DNA of 30,931 bases from an uncultured Treponema sp. Its GTDB lineage: Bacteria > Spirochaetota > Spirochaetia > Treponematales > Treponemataceae. Shown here piece by piece: positions 30,135 through 30,931 of this stretch. Location: NCBI GenBank assembly GCA_937877515.1, contig CALFIX010000016.1, forward strand, positions 1-30,931, read 5' to 3'. Position 1 is the stretch's first letter; the number at the start of each line of letters is the position of its first letter. The notes under the pieces are model-generated. The model did not search any database. It was given only the letters and a program-made list of their open reading frames with translations, and was not told the origin of the DNA. The position numbers and the translations under genes are program-made.

Positions 30135-30931
30135 TTACTTCTGGGCAAGGATAGCAATACCAGGTAAGGTCTTTCCCTCTAAGAATTCCAAGCTTGCTCC
30201 ACCACCAGTAGAAACGTGGCTCATCTTGTCTGCAAGATGGAACTTGTTTACAGCAGCAACAGAGTCACCACCACCAACTACAGTCATAGCACCACGGCCA
30301 GTAGCATCAGCAACCAGCTGGGCAACAGTAGCAGTTCCCTTAGCAAATGCATCAAACTCGAATACGCCTACAGGTCCGTTCCATACAACAGATTTAGCTG
30401 TAGAAAGCACTTCTTTGTAAGCTTCAATAGTCTTGGGACCAACATCCATAGCCATAAGGTTATCAGGAATATCAACACCATCAACTGCAACAGGAGTAGC
30501 AGCAGCATCAAACTTGTCAGCAGCAACGTGGTCTACAGGAAGAACAATCTTTACACCCTTAGCTTCTGCATCTGCAAGGAGTTTTTTAGCTGTATCGATA
30601 AAGTCATCCTCTACAAGAGAAATACCAACTTTGTGACCCTGTGCCTTTAAGAATGTATAAGCCATACCACCGCCAATTACAAGAGCAGAAGCATTCTTTA
30701 AGAGGCTTTCGAGAACAGCAATCTTAGAAGAAACCTTAGCACCACCAATAATTGCTACCTGTGGCTTTGGAGGATTTTCTACCATTGGCTGAATGTATTT
30801 AACTTCTTTTTCCATGAGGAAGCCACCAACGCTTTCTACTGGCATAAATTTTGCAATAGAAGCTGTAGAAGCCTGATCGCGGTGAGCAGTTCCGAATGCA
30901 TCGTTTACGAAGATGTCTCCGTAGGTAGCAA
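30135..30931 (-). CDS. pgk: Phosphoglycerate kinase (5' part beyond window)
   Basis: C-terminal ~265 residues of an enzyme usually ~400-420 long; the frame continues to the right edge. It makes ATP from 1,3-bisphosphoglycerate in glycolysis. Seen from the edge: YGDIFVNDAFGTAHRDQAS, KPQVAIIGGAKVSSKI, LVIGGGMAYTFLKAQG, VVWNGPVGVFE, VVGGGDSVAAV and STGGGASLEFLEGKTLPG, covering the nucleotide-binding and hinge motifs. An internal ATG at 30845 is not the start. It ends IAILAQK. Beyond the stop lies palindromic DNA and a second run encoding AIAILATK-stop at 30066-30040, which looks like another pgk 3' end. From memory pgk neighbours tpiA in T. pallidum. Confidence 0.96.
   Translation of the reverse strand, partial: ATYGDIFVNDAFGTAHRDQASTASIAKFMPVESVGGFLMEKEVKYIQPMVENPPKPQVAIIGGAKVSSKIAVLESLLKNASALVIGGGMAYTFLKAQGHKVGISLVEDDFIDTAKKLLADAEAKGVKIVLPVDHVAADKFDAAATPVAVDGVDIPDNLMAMDVGPKTIEAYKEVLSTAKSVVWNGPVGVFEFDAFAKGTATVAQLVADATGRGAMTVVGGGDSVAAVNKFHLADKMSHVSTGGGASLEFLEGKTLPGIAILAQK

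Noticed and set aside
30216..30650. Long open frames on the plus strand opposite pgk
   Set aside because: They mirror the conserved pgk sequence, have low-complexity Ser/Asn/Tyr-rich products and no ribosome site.
1..30931. CRISPR arrays, tRNA or rRNA genes, replication origin, phage genes
   Set aside because: I found no regularly spaced repeats, cloverleaf-like stretches, rRNA motifs, or phage/replication proteins.

Overview
The window reads as chromosomal DNA of a spirochete, most likely a Treponema (host-associated or gut/rumen type; this is inferred). The evidence is the cheA-cheW-cheX-cheY order with a CheW fused to a CheR-like domain, a complete V/A-type ATPase operon, relaxed lipoprotein signals, AT-rich coding DNA, and pgk, tpiA and V-ATPase genes close together. 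From memory, T. pallidum has tpi and pgk side by side next to its second V-ATPase cluster.

Layout. 1-4701 (minus): chemotaxis core operon cheA, cheW-cheR-like fusion, cheX, cheY (cheY cut by the window edge). 4854-6179 (plus): exported, probably outer-membrane protein of unknown family, divergent from cheA. 6262-9730 (minus): LL-diaminopimelate aminotransferase, a sensor kinase with an acidic sensor region, and its OmpR-type regulator; a terminator-like hairpin lies between regulator and kinase. 9868-19780 (minus): probable long operon secG, PTS EIIA, nine V-ATPase genes (small stalk protein, C, I, K, F, E, A, B, D), then a universal stress protein. 20065-20814 (minus): tpiA. 20974-29246 (plus): accessory signalling island with a Cache-domain chemoreceptor, then REC-GGDEF*-EAL, HPt, double-receiver hybrid kinase and a lipoprotein solute-binding protein without a transporter. 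29261-30134: scar region with an ISAs1-type transposase remnant, palindromes, inverted repeats and an internally deleted queuosine-precursor-transporter-like gene. 30135-30931 (minus): 3' part of pgk.

How it may work together. The most interesting unit is 23336-29246. It contains every part of a His-Asp-His-Asp phosphorelay: periplasmic binding lipoprotein, membrane hybrid kinase, HPt, and an output receiver fused to an apparently catalytic c-di-GMP phosphodiesterase. The genes are tightly packed. I infer that a nutrient bound in the periplasm changes c-di-GMP, and hence motility or attachment, in parallel with the neighbouring chemoreceptor that feeds the CheA system. The island seems to sit between pgk and tpiA, with transposase debris and a short echo of the pgk 3' end at its right edge.

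A second cross-cutting signal is promoter architecture. In cheA and the REC-EAL gene (and more weakly the OmpR regulator) a -10 hexamer lies exactly 7 nt before the ATG, which would give nearly leaderless mRNAs. Other genes, such as mcp, tpiA and secG, have good promoters followed by normal leaders. All assignments come from reading the sequence and remembered family features; no search was run.
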